Shown here: positions 9,905 through 20,917 of the stretch, one piece after another
How positions within the stretch are numbered: the first letter of the stretch is position 1
How the letters are laid out: each line of letters starts with the position of its first letter
NCBI GenBank assembly: GCA_001557505.1
Contig: LSAX01000002.1
Coordinates: 3,968,001 to 4,032,000, forward strand
Source: Reticulascus tulasneorum
Taxonomy: Eukaryota; Ascomycota; Sordariomycetes; Glomerellales; Reticulascaceae
DNA length: 64,000 nt
Direction: 5' to 3'
The notes under the pieces: model-generated
The model's database searches: none
What the model saw: only the letters and a program-made list of their open reading frames with translations
Told to the model about the DNA's origin: nothing
Made by a program: the position numbers and the translations under genes

Positions 9905-10465
9905 TCAAACGGGCCCAGCTGCAACAGGACCTGCACTCAAATCCTTTTCCATCTCAACAAAATGAAGGCCCTCCTCGATATCCTCGCCGGCGTGTCGCTC
10001 GTACGGAAAGGGTGCCAGCTCGCCTGTTTTGAAATAACCACGGCGTGTGTACCACAAGATAAGCTCCTCGCGCGTTGAAAGGGCGTCCAGCCCGATCTTC
10101 TTGACGCCCCAGGTCCGTTGACAATAGTCTTCGGCATAAGCAAGGACCTGGCGCCCAACACCGCCGCGCTGGCGACGCTGGTCCACCGCGACCATCGAAA
10201 GGCGAGCAAGTTCGGCGCTGCGCTTGAAAACTTCAACGGAGGCCACAAGGCCGTCGTTGTCGGTGGCGATGAGGATCCCTCCGTTAGTCTTGGCAATCTG
10301 GGCAGCCACTTCCTCGACATGCACACTGAAGCTCGACCCGAGTTTCATGTCCGCCGTCCAATTGGGTCTGCTATCTTCGGCGCGGAACGCGGCCTGCACC
10401 AGTTGCTGGATTTGAGCAGCATCGTCCGAGGTTGCAAGGCGGAACTTGAGGTCGTCGGCAGCCAT
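9905..10465 (-). CDS. GNAT-family N-acetyltransferase
   Basis: A single exon of 186 residues starts at the ATG at 10465; further upstream the frame stays open but lacks an ATG start and homology-like content. The acetyl-CoA binding core is visible: a beta-4 strand followed by the pyrophosphate loop QRRQRGGVGRQ (about residues 95-105) and an amphipathic helix, then motif B with YTRRGYF. The family transfers acetyl groups from acetyl-CoA to small amines, antibiotics or proteins; the acceptor is unknown. It lies at the edge of the metabolic block that follows and might belong to it. Confidence 0.85.
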   Translation of the reverse strand: MAADDLKFRLATSDDAAQIQQLVQAAFRAEDSRPNWTADMKLGSSFSVHVEEVAAQIAKTNGGILIATDNDGLVASVEVFKRSAELARLSMVAVDQRRQRGGVGRQVLAYAEDYCQRTWGVKKIGLDALSTREELILWYTRRGYFKTGELAPFPYERHAGEDIEEGLHFVEMEKDLSAGPVAAGPV

Positions 10466-11006
10466 ATTGGTGAAAGTTTGCTTGGATTTTGCGAAGCCGA
10501 TGCAGCCTTTGATACGGTACTTGTCAGAGCGATAGGTAAGAGGCAACGTGAAGTCCTGTAATGTGTTTACTTGGAATAGTGAAGTCAACACCGATCGAAT
10601 GGGTTAGAGCATGTCCTGCGATACCTGGCGATTAATATATTGAATCTTGAACTGGGAAAGGCGCTACTGACGAGCGGGAAAGGCGTTGTTGACTAAAGCA
10701 CCTTCTGATTGTGGAACCCATACGGACTATCTGCGCTCGCGATATGGGGGCCCCACTTTAAATTTACTGCTCCCGCGATCGTGGTCTTGATCCTCCACGC
10801 CTTTTCTCTCATCGAGGGCGAGCAGATAGACACACGACAACATTTCCCTCCTCTTTCCTTGCCTGGGCCATCTATTTTTTGGCCCACAAGGGCACCAAGG
10901 TGGACGATTCAGACGGCTGGGGAACTTTTGTGTCACAGACCTGAAAGGATTTGTGACCATGGTAGATTGCATAAACATGCGGCATTTAGTCCTAAATGAT
11001 CAAGCT
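10466..11006. other. intergenic
   Basis: This holds the promoter of the GNAT gene and the 3' flank of the next minus-strand gene. No feature is recognised. Confidence 0.4.
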
Positions 11007-12155
11007 CTACTTGGTCGATGGGCTCAGGAGTGTTCTCAAAGTTTTCGAAACTGCGTCTCCGACCTCACTGCAGCTCGACTTCCCCCCCAGATCCCCCGTT
11101 CTGATTTCCAGCCCACCCGCCCCTTTGACGTCTAACACATGAGTGACAGCCTTCTCAATCGCTGCAGCCTCGTCTGTGAGCAAACAAGAATACCTCAGCA
11201 GCATAGCAAGACTGAGAATCTGGCCCACCGGATTTGCAAGCCCCTTTCCGGAGATGTCAGGGGCGCTGCCATGCACAGGCTCGTAGATTCCGTTGCAACG
11301 CCCCTGGCCCGGTATGCCCGATATACTTGCACTGGGTAAGACGCCGAGGGTGCCGGTGATGCCACCAGAGATATCGGATATTATGTCGCCAAAGGTGTTA
11401 TCTGTGTGAATCACTCCGTTGAATTTCCGCGGATCCTTGACCATTATCATGGCCATGCTATCCGCGAGCTGGTTCCGGAGCTCAATGTCCGGGAACTCCT
11501 GTTGAAAGACACCCTCCGTGACTCTCCTCCAGAGCCTCCCGCTGGCGAGCACGTTGGCCTTGTCCGCGCTCCATACCACCGCTGGGCCTCCTTGGCCATT
11601 GCCATCGCGACCCAGGATCCTTGCTATGGCTGCGCTGACACGTGCTAAGCGCTCAACCTCTGGCCTGGAGTAAACCCAGAGATCAGATGCAATGTCTGGC
11701 TCTTCTCTTTTCTCGCCGAAGTACGCACCGCCACAGTTCTCGCGGACAACGATGAACTTGGTCCCGATTACCAGCTCAGGCTTTATTGGCGACGCATCAA
11801 CCAAAGAAGGAACCAAGATTTCGCAGGGCCGGATGTTTGCAAATGCTTCAAGGTGATGCCTGAGTTGAAGCAAACCCGATTCTGGGTTTGGTGATGCATT
11901 TGCCCACTCGGGACCGCCGACACTGCCGAAGAGCACTGCGTCGCTTGATTTGGCCAGATCCAACACAGCCTGGGTGACGGGCACTCCATGCTTGTCTATG
12001 CTGCATCCACCGGCAAGGTCGACGGTGCGGTCGAATCTAAGATTAGGGCGGCATTCCTCAACGACATCGAGCACCTTGAGCGCCTCAGCCATGATCTCAG
12101 GGCCGACATGGTCGCCCGGGAGGACCAAAATGCGATATGACTTCTGTTCTCCCAT
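11007..12155 (-). CDS. 3-isopropylmalate dehydrogenase-like enzyme
   Basis: A single exon of 382 residues starts at the ATG at 12155. It belongs to the beta-decarboxylating dehydrogenase family (NAD-dependent oxidation and decarboxylation of 2-hydroxy diacids). Family landmarks are complete: LPGDHVGPEI at the N terminus, the Arg pair in LLQLRHHLEAFANIRP, VVRENCGGAYFGE with the catalytic Tyr, DKANV with the catalytic Lys, HTDNTFGDIISD with the metal-binding Asp residues, and the EPVHGSAPDISGKG loop. The LLxLRxxL motif is of the isopropylmalate type, not the tartrate/D-malate type. It is divergent from an SDR gene across a shared 629-base promoter and sits in a block with a transporter, aldehyde dehydrogenase and regulator. 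It may therefore be a pathway-specific paralogue and not the housekeeping leucine enzyme; that point is inference. Confidence 0.92.
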   Translation of the reverse strand: MGEQKSYRILVLPGDHVGPEIMAEALKVLDVVEECRPNLRFDRTVDLAGGCSIDKHGVPVTQAVLDLAKSSDAVLFGSVGGPEWANASPNPESGLLQLRHHLEAFANIRPCEILVPSLVDASPIKPELVIGTKFIVVRENCGGAYFGEKREEPDIASDLWVYSRPEVERLARVSAAIARILGRDGNGQGGPAVVWSADKANVLASGRLWRRVTEGVFQQEFPDIELRNQLADSMAMIMVKDPRKFNGVIHTDNTFGDIISDISGGITGTLGVLPSASISGIPGQGRCNGIYEPVHGSAPDISGKGLANPVGQILSLAMLLRYSCLLTDEAAAIEKAVTHVLDVKGAGGLEIRTGDLGGKSSCSEVGDAVSKTLRTLLSPSTK

Positions 12156-12784
12156 GGTTGCCAAACTTTCAGCACTTTGGGGGCTTAGCCTTCGGCTATG
12201 ATGGTGATTAATCGGATAGGTATTCCTAGAACTGCAAACCACAACTTTCTGTCTGGTATGTCAATTTAGTACCCCGCAGTCCATCTGACTCTGCGCTTGG
12301 TCCGGTCCGGAGGTGATGTTGCTGACCGTGTGATCCCTACGAAATCACGACTCAGAAAGGAACAATAATCTCCAATCAGATGACGAAAAATAGGCATAAA
12401 TCTCCTTGCCTAGCTTGCCTACATCCCAGGAGAAAACTTCATGGGTCCATGGGGCGTGGCACAATCCGCCGGAGTGTACCACATTGGCTTGAGTTTGTGC
12501 CTGCACTGCTTTAGCGTGTGCCCCCTCATTTTCCAAATGCGGGGTCAGATGCCATCCCTGGCTGGTTACCGGTCCGGAGTTCGATGAGAGGCGATGTAGT
12601 AAGTGAAGTAAATGCTTCCCAAATCCATATGGAAGAGGGCAATTCATACGCCAAAATCCTACCTACAGCTGACTTCCTACAAGACTTGACAGATACAGGT
12701 TCGATATCATAGGTCCCGGAATAAGTGCTAGGCTACGTACGACCTTTGTCACAACCATCCTGACAAACTATCCACGAGGACAAT
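12156..12784. promoter_or_regulatory. divergent promoter with repeated 11-mer
   Basis: The 629-base interval separates the divergently transcribed dehydrogenase and SDR genes. The 11-mer CCGGTCCGGAG occurs twice on the plus strand, at 12302-12312 and 12569-12579. It contains CGG triplets in direct orientation (CGG-TC-CGG), the kind of half-site bound by Zn2Cys6 proteins. This makes it a candidate operator for the nearby regulator; binding is inference. Confidence 0.4.
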
Positions 12785-13679
12785 ATGGCGGACCGCTTGC
12801 AAGGCAAGACTGCCATCGTGACTGGAGCTGCATCTGGGTTTGGAAAAGGAATTGCCGCCAAGTTTGTGGCCGAAGGCGCCAAAGTCATCATCGCAGACTT
12901 GTCCGAGGAGGCGGGACAAGTGGTCGCCAAAGAGCTAGGGTGTGCTTTCTCGAGGGCGGACGTCACCAAATCGGAAGACTGGGAGCGGCTCTTGAAGCAG
13001 GCAATCGACAGCTACGGGCAGCTCGATATTGTCGTGAACAATGCCGGCGCCACTTATGTGAACAAGGCCACCGAAGAGGTGACGGAGAAGGACTTCGACC
13101 TGGTCATGAACGTCAACGTCAAGTCAATCTACCTCTCCACAAACGTGCTGTTACCATACTTCCTCCGCGAGAAGCGTCCTGGATGCTTCATCCAAGTGGC
13201 ATCAACGGCTGGAACTCGACCCAGGCCCCGCCTGACGTGGTATAACGCATCCAAGGCAGCGGTGATCAACGCCTCGAAAACGATGGCTGTCGAGTACGGA
13301 CCGCAGCAGATTCGCTTCAACACGGTATCTCCGGTAGTAGGGAGCACTGGAATGTTAGTATTACCCCTTTTCAAGCTGGTCCGCCTTTCATTTTGCTAAT
13401 CCAGAATGGTAGGACACATCTCTTCATTGGCAAGCCTGACACGGAGGAGAACCGCAAGCAGTTCGTGGCGACAATTCCCCTCGGAAGAGGGTCGACGCCC
13501 GCCGATGTTGCGAATGCCTGCTGCTACCTTGCCAGCGATGAGGCAGCGTTTATCACCGGCGTAAATATAGAGGTAGGCTATCTAGAACTCTTCCCTTCCC
13601 CTTCCATTATCCATTCCCTTCTCCATGACACGCAGAAGCTCACAAGAATTTACAGGTTGATGGGGGACGATGTGTGTGA
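12785..13679 (+). CDS. short-chain dehydrogenase/reductase
   Basis: Three exons, 12785-13353, 13413-13572 and 13656-13679, give 250 residues. Intron 1 uses a GGTAG acceptor, the only nearby AG that keeps the frame; intron 2 leaves a tiny last exon encoding VDGGRCV, the classic SDR C terminus. Motifs: TGAASGFGKG (cofactor-binding glycine motif), NNAG, catalytic Ser in QVASTAG, and Tyr/Lys in WYNASK. The acidic Asp after the second strand (IIADLSEE) favours NAD over NADP. The sequence is in the FabG-like glucose/ribitol dehydrogenase subgroup of classical SDRs; the substrate is unknown. It shares a promoter with the isopropylmalate-dehydrogenase-like gene. Confidence 0.9.
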
Positions 13680-14271
13680 GACGGCAGACGGAGCAAGGGA
13701 TGTAGTTTTGAGACCATGACCGACAGTCGGATTACTAGATAATGTAAGAATAGACTTCATGATTCTGCTGGTTGTGTTCCATTGACCCCTATCAACGGGC
13801 TGGGCGCCAAAATGGGGGCAGATTCTGACTTTCGGCAATCGACAGACCAACCGCGCCTTTCGGTATTCCCGGGATTTCTTTTTTCCTGCTGCGAGTGTCT
13901 GGGGATCATAGGACTACTAATTAGGTAGAGCGAGGCAGCAAATGGAGGTGTCCTATTACATAATGCTGCTTTTCATCCTCCCAAGACGTCTAGTAACACA
14001 TGTCGACTCATAGTTTTGGTTGGGGTCGTGTTTTGCGACACTAAAAAGAGCCCTAAAAGATTTCCGGTTAGCGCTCAAGTTCCCCGCATTGAGGTGTGAC
14101 TGGGCAGGCGCCGACTTACCTAGCAATTTTCCGACCTCATGCCCATCCCGTCTCCAAGACTTAAATCAATACAGAGTTGGACCTCGAAGCTAGAAAGTCT
14201 GACTCTCGGGCATATCCACATCGGCAGCTTCAATCTTAGGGTTACGTTAGGCGAGGGAGTTCGAAAGAACC
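13680..14271. other. intergenic, promoter of transcription factor gene
   Basis: Non-coding. A good second copy of the 11-mer found in the divergent promoter upstream was not seen here. Confidence 0.4.
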
Positions 14272-17139
14272 ATGGCTGATCCTGAGTCAACAGAAGATAG
14301 CCCGCAGGTACGTCATTCGCTTCCAACTTCTCCCCACGATGTCGTCGAAAGGCTGACAGAATCAGACGTCTCTGAATTGCACACATTGTGGCAGGACGTT
14401 CAGTCGCCCAAGCCATCTCCACCGCCATCGGTTGACACATCTTCCTCCTGCTCGCAAGATCCTTACACCATGTTTTCAATGCGGTAGAACTTTCTCAAGG
14501 CATGATGTTTTGCTCCGTCACTTGCGCGGCGCTCATCGGGTTGACATCTCTGTAAAACGGTCCGCGCAGAAGTCATGCTTCCGCTGCGTGAGCAAAAAGC
14601 TGAAGTGTGATCGTGCCGAACCATGTCACGCATGCTCTGGAGTCCAAGCGCAGTGCCTATACCCTTCTTCGAATGTCGGCTCCCCGGCCGCTGGCACATC
14701 TGCTAGAACAAGCAGACCACAGTTCGCTGATACACCCGGCCAGCTGCCCTCTACGGACCGCGGGACATCTCAATTTCAAGCTTACGCCGCAAGAGACTCT
14801 GTATCCGGACCCTTGGCGTTGAATACACCAGACCCTACGAGTGGGGAAAGCTCCTTCTCACCAACCAGCAGCCAGGACGACCACTTCAGTAGAGGCGCCT
14901 CTGACTTCACTAGCAGTGTCCCATATGATCCTTCAGTGCTCGATGAACCATTCGGCGTGCTATTGCCAGGTTCAGATGAATACTTCAACTCTGATAACAC
15001 TGCTCTGGCACCGCCATTGGCACCGTCATTGGCCGCTTTATCACAGCAAGATTTCCGCACCAGTTCGTTTGATTGGTTAGATTTCGACGTACCGGACCTT
15101 CCTGTTGATTACAACAGTTTGTCCGCCAGCAATGAGCAGGATCAAGCCCAGGTTTGGCAATCCCGGTCATCATATGAACCGACGTTGGCCAAGTTTAGCC
15201 AGCCTTCCTTGCCAAGAATATCTTCAACTGCCCCAGGAACATCTATCCCAGTACGAAATAACTTGACACTACAGACACTTGAACCGCCGCGGGTTGTGCA
15301 ACCCTGGCCGTTCGACCAAGCACAAGACTCAACACCACACAGGTACCTTCTGCCGCCGTTACGCGACGTTCTGCAAAGCACTTGTCGGACAAGCGCATGG
15401 GAACGGAGCTCAACGTTGCAAAGTCTCGTACAGCTGTTTTCGGAGACCCACCTTCCAGAACTGGACCAGGTCCAAGACTTCAACGCGACTCATGCTACAG
15501 GTCTCCTTCAACGTCTGCTTGATATTTACTTCACGAGGTTTCACAATATCCAGCCAATCATCCACCTCTCGACTTGGAGCATGTCAGGATGTCCAACGGT
15601 ATTACTTGCTGCTATGGCTTGTGTCGGCGCCTTGCTATCGGATAACATCGAGGATTACGGACTATCGTGGTCTCTAAGTGAGATTTGTCTTCCCATGATT
15701 ACCTGGCTAGTGAGTCTTCCAAAGGGGAATCGCGCAAGATTCTACCACCTTCGACGGAAATTATGATACCGTTGAATGCTAACTGAAAGCAAGGGTGCAT
15801 CTGATAGCACAAACTACCGTGATATATCATATCTTAACGCATTATGCTTGCATCAGATCTACTCGCTAGGATCTGGAAATCGACAACTCTATCAGAACGC
15901 AGACCGATCTCGGGGCACACTCATCGGGAGTTTGCGAGGCATGGGACTTCTAAGTTCGCGATGGGGTGTTGCAGAAGATGAGGGTCAAGACCCCAAACCC
16001 TTGAACACGGCAGATCCTGCAACCCTGAATATAGAGTGGTTAGCCTGGAGTGGCCGGGAACAAGAGTGCAGAACGGCATGGGCATCTTTCGAGTACGACT
16101 GTAGCCTTTGCACCCTCACTAGCCGGCGAGGAGCAGTGGATCTTGGCGAGCTGCCTAGAAAGCTGCCTTGCGCCGAATCACTTTGGGACGCTCCATCGGC
16201 ACAGGCATGGCTGGCCCTCCGATCCCGCTCAACGCCCCATGCCTGCAATCCACCGCTTTTTAGGGTTCTCAACTCGGTGCTGGCTGGGAAGGACGTTCCG
16301 AAGAACCTCGGCACTTGGGCCAAGAGATTATGCGCGCAAGTTATAGGACGACTTCTTTGGGATCTAAAGCAACTCGAAATTATCGCCATGCCTGAAAATT
16401 TTGGTCTTACCACCCTGTTGACGGCCCACCAGCAATCGAAGTCATCGCTGCTACAGGCTTTGGACAAGCTGCTTGCCTCGATGGATTCACCAGCGTCTAC
16501 GGCTGAGCTGATCAGCTACAAGTGGGTCAACCAAATTGTATCCCACATCTGAGATGTTACTGATTCCTTCGAAACAGCATCACTGGCTTGCTTTGCCATT
16601 ACTCGCACTTGTATGCTGCAGAAGATGTCATGGATATTGTCGTGTACATTGTACGAAATGTTATCTCAAAAGGCTCGAAGCAGGGCATGGATCTAGAGGC
16701 TGCCCAGCATCGTCTTCGGCTAGCCTTTGCCAATGACCCTCGGAAAGCTCGAAGGCTTCTGTGGCATGCGGCCCAAATTGTTGCGCTCGCCAACGAATAC
16801 CTCGTCTCGGCCCCGTGCGAGATCATGAGGGTTTTTATGGGCTATATCTACATCATCGCTTTCGCCGAATATTGCCCTCGAAGTCCCTTGGCAGCCGGAC
16901 ACAAGCCGAGAGTGCGGCTAGATCTGCCCAACCACCAGTCGTCGCAAGAGCGTAGTGCTTCTGAATGGATCCACCACGGAGGTCCAGCAAGCCTGGGTTC
17001 CGTGGCAAATATCTGCGAGGGTGGATGCGTGCCAACCATCAGCCAGGATGCCCAATTGTTGCTGCAGCAACTTAATCGCTGGGGATTGGCGGAGAAATTC
17101 ACAAAGATTCTTCAAACGCTCGAGTGCACTGGGTTTTGA
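14272..17139 (+). CDS. transcription factor: two C2H2 fingers + Zn2Cys6
   Basis: Four exons, 14272-14307, 14360-15709, 15794-16521 and 16578-17139, encode 891 residues. Starting exon 2 at 14360 restores a first C2H2 finger (CTHCGRTFSRPSHLHRHRLTH), followed by a second (CFQCGRTFSRHDVLLRHLRG, final His after Ala), then a Zn2Cys6 cluster with C-x2-C-x6-C-x5-C-x2-C-x6-C spacing (CFRCVSKKLKCDR...). A Ser/Pro-rich acidic linker leads to a fungal-specific transcription factor domain from about residue 330 to near the C terminus. The third intron uses a GTGGGT donor, needed to keep frame into LLCHYSHLYAAED. Factors combining C2H2 and Zn2Cys6 fingers are known in Pezizomycotina and often sit beside the metabolic genes they control. 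Its position in the middle of this enzyme block suggests it is the local regulator. Confidence 0.88.
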
Positions 17140-17383
17140 TCTGCAACCTCCTTTGATAGTATATAAATACGTATCTAGCCCTAACTCTTCCAGCTAGTTG
17201 GCAATACAGACATGTATCTCCGTGCAAACCGAACCAGATGTTTACTTCATACATGGGTGGATATTTCCTAACCTCCCCATCATCAAATCCAGACTTGGCC
17301 CAATTTGTGGCGTCACTGAAATTAGCCCACACATTTTGTGCGACTGAGGAACCTCAATGTTCGAACTCGCTTGAACCCCATGC

Positions 17384-18415
17384 TTAGAATATCGCAATGC
17401 AATTCGGGGGACTGCTAACACCTCCGGGCATATTCAGCGGAGCGGCTGTGACGAAGAACTCCCACCTCTTCTCCTCTTGACATAAGCGGCTGAGCTCCTC
17501 GAGATCGAAGAGTTCCCCAATCGGCATGCCCCAGCCAGCAAGGAGGTACTCGTGCATGAAGACTCCTGGCACCTCAGCTTCCCCATCTCGTGGATATGAT
17601 TTCTTGGGGGGGTATATCTCAAAGGAGATAGCATCTCCTGCCACGGCGGAAAAGCCCTCATTCCATATCCATCTCAACATTTCTTCTGTGCCTTCAATGC
17701 CAGCATGTTGGGGACTGGAACTTTCAGCATATGCCAGTTTATCCAATGCAGTCATTTGTGTATCCCATGTTCTTGTTACCCCGATCCGAACGAACAGAAT
17801 GTCGCCCCGACGGAATGTAACGTTCTGCTCTTTCGCAATGTCCAGCAGCACGGAAAGTGGCACAGCGTGATCTGAGAAGGTTTCGTAGCTTATCGAGTGC
17901 CGTTGAGCATATTCGACGTAGTCGAGCAGGACACCTCGACCACATATTCCTTCGCGTGCCCAATGTTGCATGCCGATGCGAGTATTCTTTCGGTTTTCGA
18001 TCTCAGCCCCCGTCACTCCGCCATAAAATAGCCGCTGCTTCGGATTCTCTGCTGTAGGGAACGGCGCCGAAAAGTGCCGCAGACCGTCCCACTGCGACGA
18101 CTGTTGGGGATTGAAGATGTACACGTCGTCATACGCGGAACCTCCGAATAGTGAGATGATGTGGTGTTGTGTCGGCGCGCGGTTAAAGTTTGCGACGTCG
18201 AGTTTCGTCATGTCCCAGTTGACCGCGACTCGGCGACCAGTTTTGATGCAACTCGATGCGGCCGCGGCTACAACATCGGGAGTGAGGAGCACGAGTCGGC
18301 CCAGGCCCTCGTTTCTTGATCCAACTGGGCCATTCCACACTCTGCGCGGATCAGGAAGGGAGTCGAAATCGGTATCTTGTGGTGGTTTCTCATGAACTGT
18401 TTGGAGAGAACCCAT
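17384..18415 (-). CDS. cyclase/hydrolase family protein (PF04199-like)
   Basis: A single exon of 343 residues. The sequence matches the fungal branch of the putative cyclase family that includes kynurenine formamidase and isatin hydrolase: SQWDGLRH (Gln-Trp-Asp-Gly-Leu-x-His) around residue 108, GVLLDYVEYA, the GDILFVRIG strand and the FMHEYLLAGWGMPIGELFDL segment near the C terminus. Bacterial members hydrolyse amides or lactam-like rings with metal ions bound by His/Asp residues. The classical HxGTHxD signature is replaced by the fungal QWDGLRH form. No signal peptide is seen. It is convergent with the transcription factor and in the same direction as the MFS gene, consistent with a hydrolytic step on an imported compound. 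The substrate is not predictable. Confidence 0.85.
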   Translation of the reverse strand: MGSLQTVHEKPPQDTDFDSLPDPRRVWNGPVGSRNEGLGRLVLLTPDVVAAAASSCIKTGRRVAVNWDMTKLDVANFNRAPTQHHIISLFGGSAYDDVYIFNPQQSSQWDGLRHFSAPFPTAENPKQRLFYGGVTGAEIENRKNTRIGMQHWAREGICGRGVLLDYVEYAQRHSISYETFSDHAVPLSVLLDIAKEQNVTFRRGDILFVRIGVTRTWDTQMTALDKLAYAESSSPQHAGIEGTEEMLRWIWNEGFSAVAGDAISFEIYPPKKSYPRDGEAEVPGVFMHEYLLAGWGMPIGELFDLEELSRLCQEEKRWEFFVTAAPLNMPGGVSSPPNCIAIF

Positions 18416-19022
18416 CTTTGATGCCCAGACAAGCAGATCGGTTTGATAGCCTTTGTTTCGAGCACTGTGGCAGAAAAATGTCGAGAAGTTGGAGTGTATC
18501 CAATAATGGACGCGGTGTGCCTAAGTACGCAGGGACAGCTCTTGACATTGGCAATAATTAAGAATCGTGCCGCTTGGCTCTCATTATACTAGCCTGCCCA
18601 GCGTAACCCAACTCGGCATCGACATTAAGGTGGCCCGTCCGGTCCCACTCGCGACTCCGGGGCTCCCCGCAACATGCTGATCATGCACCCCACACATTGG
18701 CACGAGGTCTGATGAGCATGGCAACACTAGCTACCAAGCTACTGGCTCGGTTGTGGTAGTGCAGTGAGTCGATGGCAAAATTAAATGGCCACCCATCTGG
18801 GCCGGACAGGGTAACAGAAGACTGCTGTTGATATCCTCCTAGGATCTTTCGGGCAGCTGTTAGGACAGTGACATTAATGCTCATCGCAACTACTGCGTTC
18901 ATCTCAAAGTTGCGGCTAGTAATATGGTTCATTATAGCTATGACAGATAATACGATCAAGACGAAACATAACTGCCTTTGTTGCCCTAGTTCTGGCCAAT
19001 GCTAGTAGTTGACTTGTGAAGT
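18416..19022. other. intergenic, promoter of cyclase-family gene
   Basis: Non-coding. It contains CCGGTCC at 18639-18645, a partial match to the repeated 11-mer in the dehydrogenase/SDR promoter; a match this short can occur by chance. Confidence 0.35.
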
Positions 19023-20917
19023 CTATTTTACCTCGTGAACTATACCGTCATCAGGGCTCGACTTCTTCTCCGCTGCGCTTTCCATATGCACCACGTCTGC
19101 CGATTTCAGGAACTCGTCCAATTCTTTGCGCTGTGAATCAGAGACGTCGGTGACGTGGACTGCAACATCATCCCCGAACCGAGCAGATATCTCTTCCAGC
19201 GTGAGGCGGGCAGTCTCGGGGAAGTACAGGTACACGATGGGGATGAATACAATACACCAGACTATGATGACGAGGTAATACTTCCATCCAACATTCACGA
19301 TACCGATGGGAGCAGTCTGCAGGAGAATGATGGTCGCCGCAAACTGCCCGAACATCGAGAACCCCATGCCGATTGGGCGGATTTCTGTAGGAAAGATTTC
19401 GGAGACATAGATGTACATGGTCGTGTCACATCCAGTTCTTGAATGATGCCATGTTAGTGCTGTTTATACCAGGAATCAGGAAAATACGCACCCTTGGAAA
19501 GCAAGGTATAGGAAAATGAAGAATACGCCAGCTGCATTGCCTCCCTTATTGCCCGTGCCTGCATACTGCGCAATGCATGCTGCCAGGCCGCTCGTCGTGA
19601 TTAGACACCCGAATAGGCCAATCAAAAACATCCAGCGTCTTGAGTTGACCTTGTCATGAAGCCAAGCACCGAGAGGGTTGTAAATCACGCCTGGTATCAC
19701 ACGTTAGCATGAATTCATTCCTGGTCTGAGCATCGCAAATATGCGTTTCATACCTGCTGTTGTAAGCCATAACGCAGATAGCAGTAGTGGCATGGAGCCA
19801 GTCTGCCCCAGGTTCGTGTATAGTATGACAGAATAGTTATTCTTGGAGATGTTAGTCTCCTAGACTTCGGTGCCTCAAGTCCATGTGGAGGTGGGCTTAC
19901 GATAACAAGAGGTCCGGCAAACTCAGCACCCCACTGAGTGAGAAACCCAATAATCATACGCTTGCGGTAACTCTTCTTTTTGATGACGGCCGTCCAGGGA
20001 CCGCAGCCAATAGCCTTGAGCTTCGCCGCATCCAGCGCTATCTGCTCCCTGACTTGATAGATTTCTTCCCTTGCTACAAGATCATGCGGATCTTCAGGCG
20101 AGCGTCGGAGATTCTGGATGACTGTCCAGGCCTCTTCGATCTTGCCTTTCTGCAAAAGCCATCGTGGCGACCTAGGAATCCAGATGGACGTGATCAGAAG
20201 GACAAGAGGAGCCAGGCACTGCATGCAAAGCGGGAACCGCCACGCAAAAGATGGATTGCTGTCGGTCGCAAAATAGCAGGCATATCCGAGCCAGCCGGAG
20301 AGCATGTAGCCGAAGACGAGGAAAATAGCATGATGGCCTACGAGCCAGCCACGTTTCTCTGGGGGTGATAGCTCCCCCATATACATGGGACACACAGTCA
20401 CGAGGATTCCGATGCCCAACCCAGATATAACGCGTCCCACTTGAAACATTCTGCCATAGCCAATCGTTAGCCCCTTCCCACTTTGCAATATTTGGAGGAA
20501 AGCATTGTACGTACGCCAGATTTGCAGCACCACCTTGTAGCGCACCTCCGAGCAGAGCAAGGGCTGCTCCGATCTGGATAGAAACCTTGCGACCCAGAGC
20601 AGTCGCCGCCCACATGATGAACAAACTGCCTACCGCTCCACCCGCGCTGTAGAGTCCGTTGGCCGTGGATATCGCCGATGTTGTGGTCGTAGCATATCCG
20701 TCCTCGCCCTGCAACGGCAAATTGAAGAATTGGTACCAGCCCGGCTGGCCAATGGTACTTCCTATGACGGATGAGGAGTAGCCATAAGTCTGCAATCTAC
20801 GTCAGCAGGAGCGATCTTGCTTGCGAGTAGCATGCGAGGGTGACCTACGAGCGAGCCAAAGGCGACGGCCACAGTGACTAGTCGATTGTAAGAACTTGTA
20901 CGCTTAGAGCGAGACAT
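19023..20917 (-). CDS. MFS sugar-porter family transporter
   Basis: Six exons in transcription order: 20917-20849, 20789-20515, 20450-19901, 19841-19754, 19690-19492 and 19437-19023, giving 531 residues. All phases close. Sugar-porter landmarks are present: the loop after TM2 (ALGRKVS), RVISGLGIGILVTVCPMYMG with GELSPPEKRG, the IPRSPRWLLQKGK motif (PESPRWL equivalent), NNYSVILYTNLG in TM7, and FPETARLTLEEIS (PETKG equivalent). About 12 transmembrane helices are expected in the plasma membrane. Known members of this fungal group carry hexoses, lactose, quinate or other polyols; substrate cannot be read from sequence. It faces the aldehyde dehydrogenase gene across a 688-base promoter, which supports a shared catabolic role. 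Confidence 0.9.

Noticed and set aside
12156..12242. N-terminal extension of the isopropylmalate-dehydrogenase-like protein
   Set aside because: The frame stays open upstream but contains no ATG before 12155.
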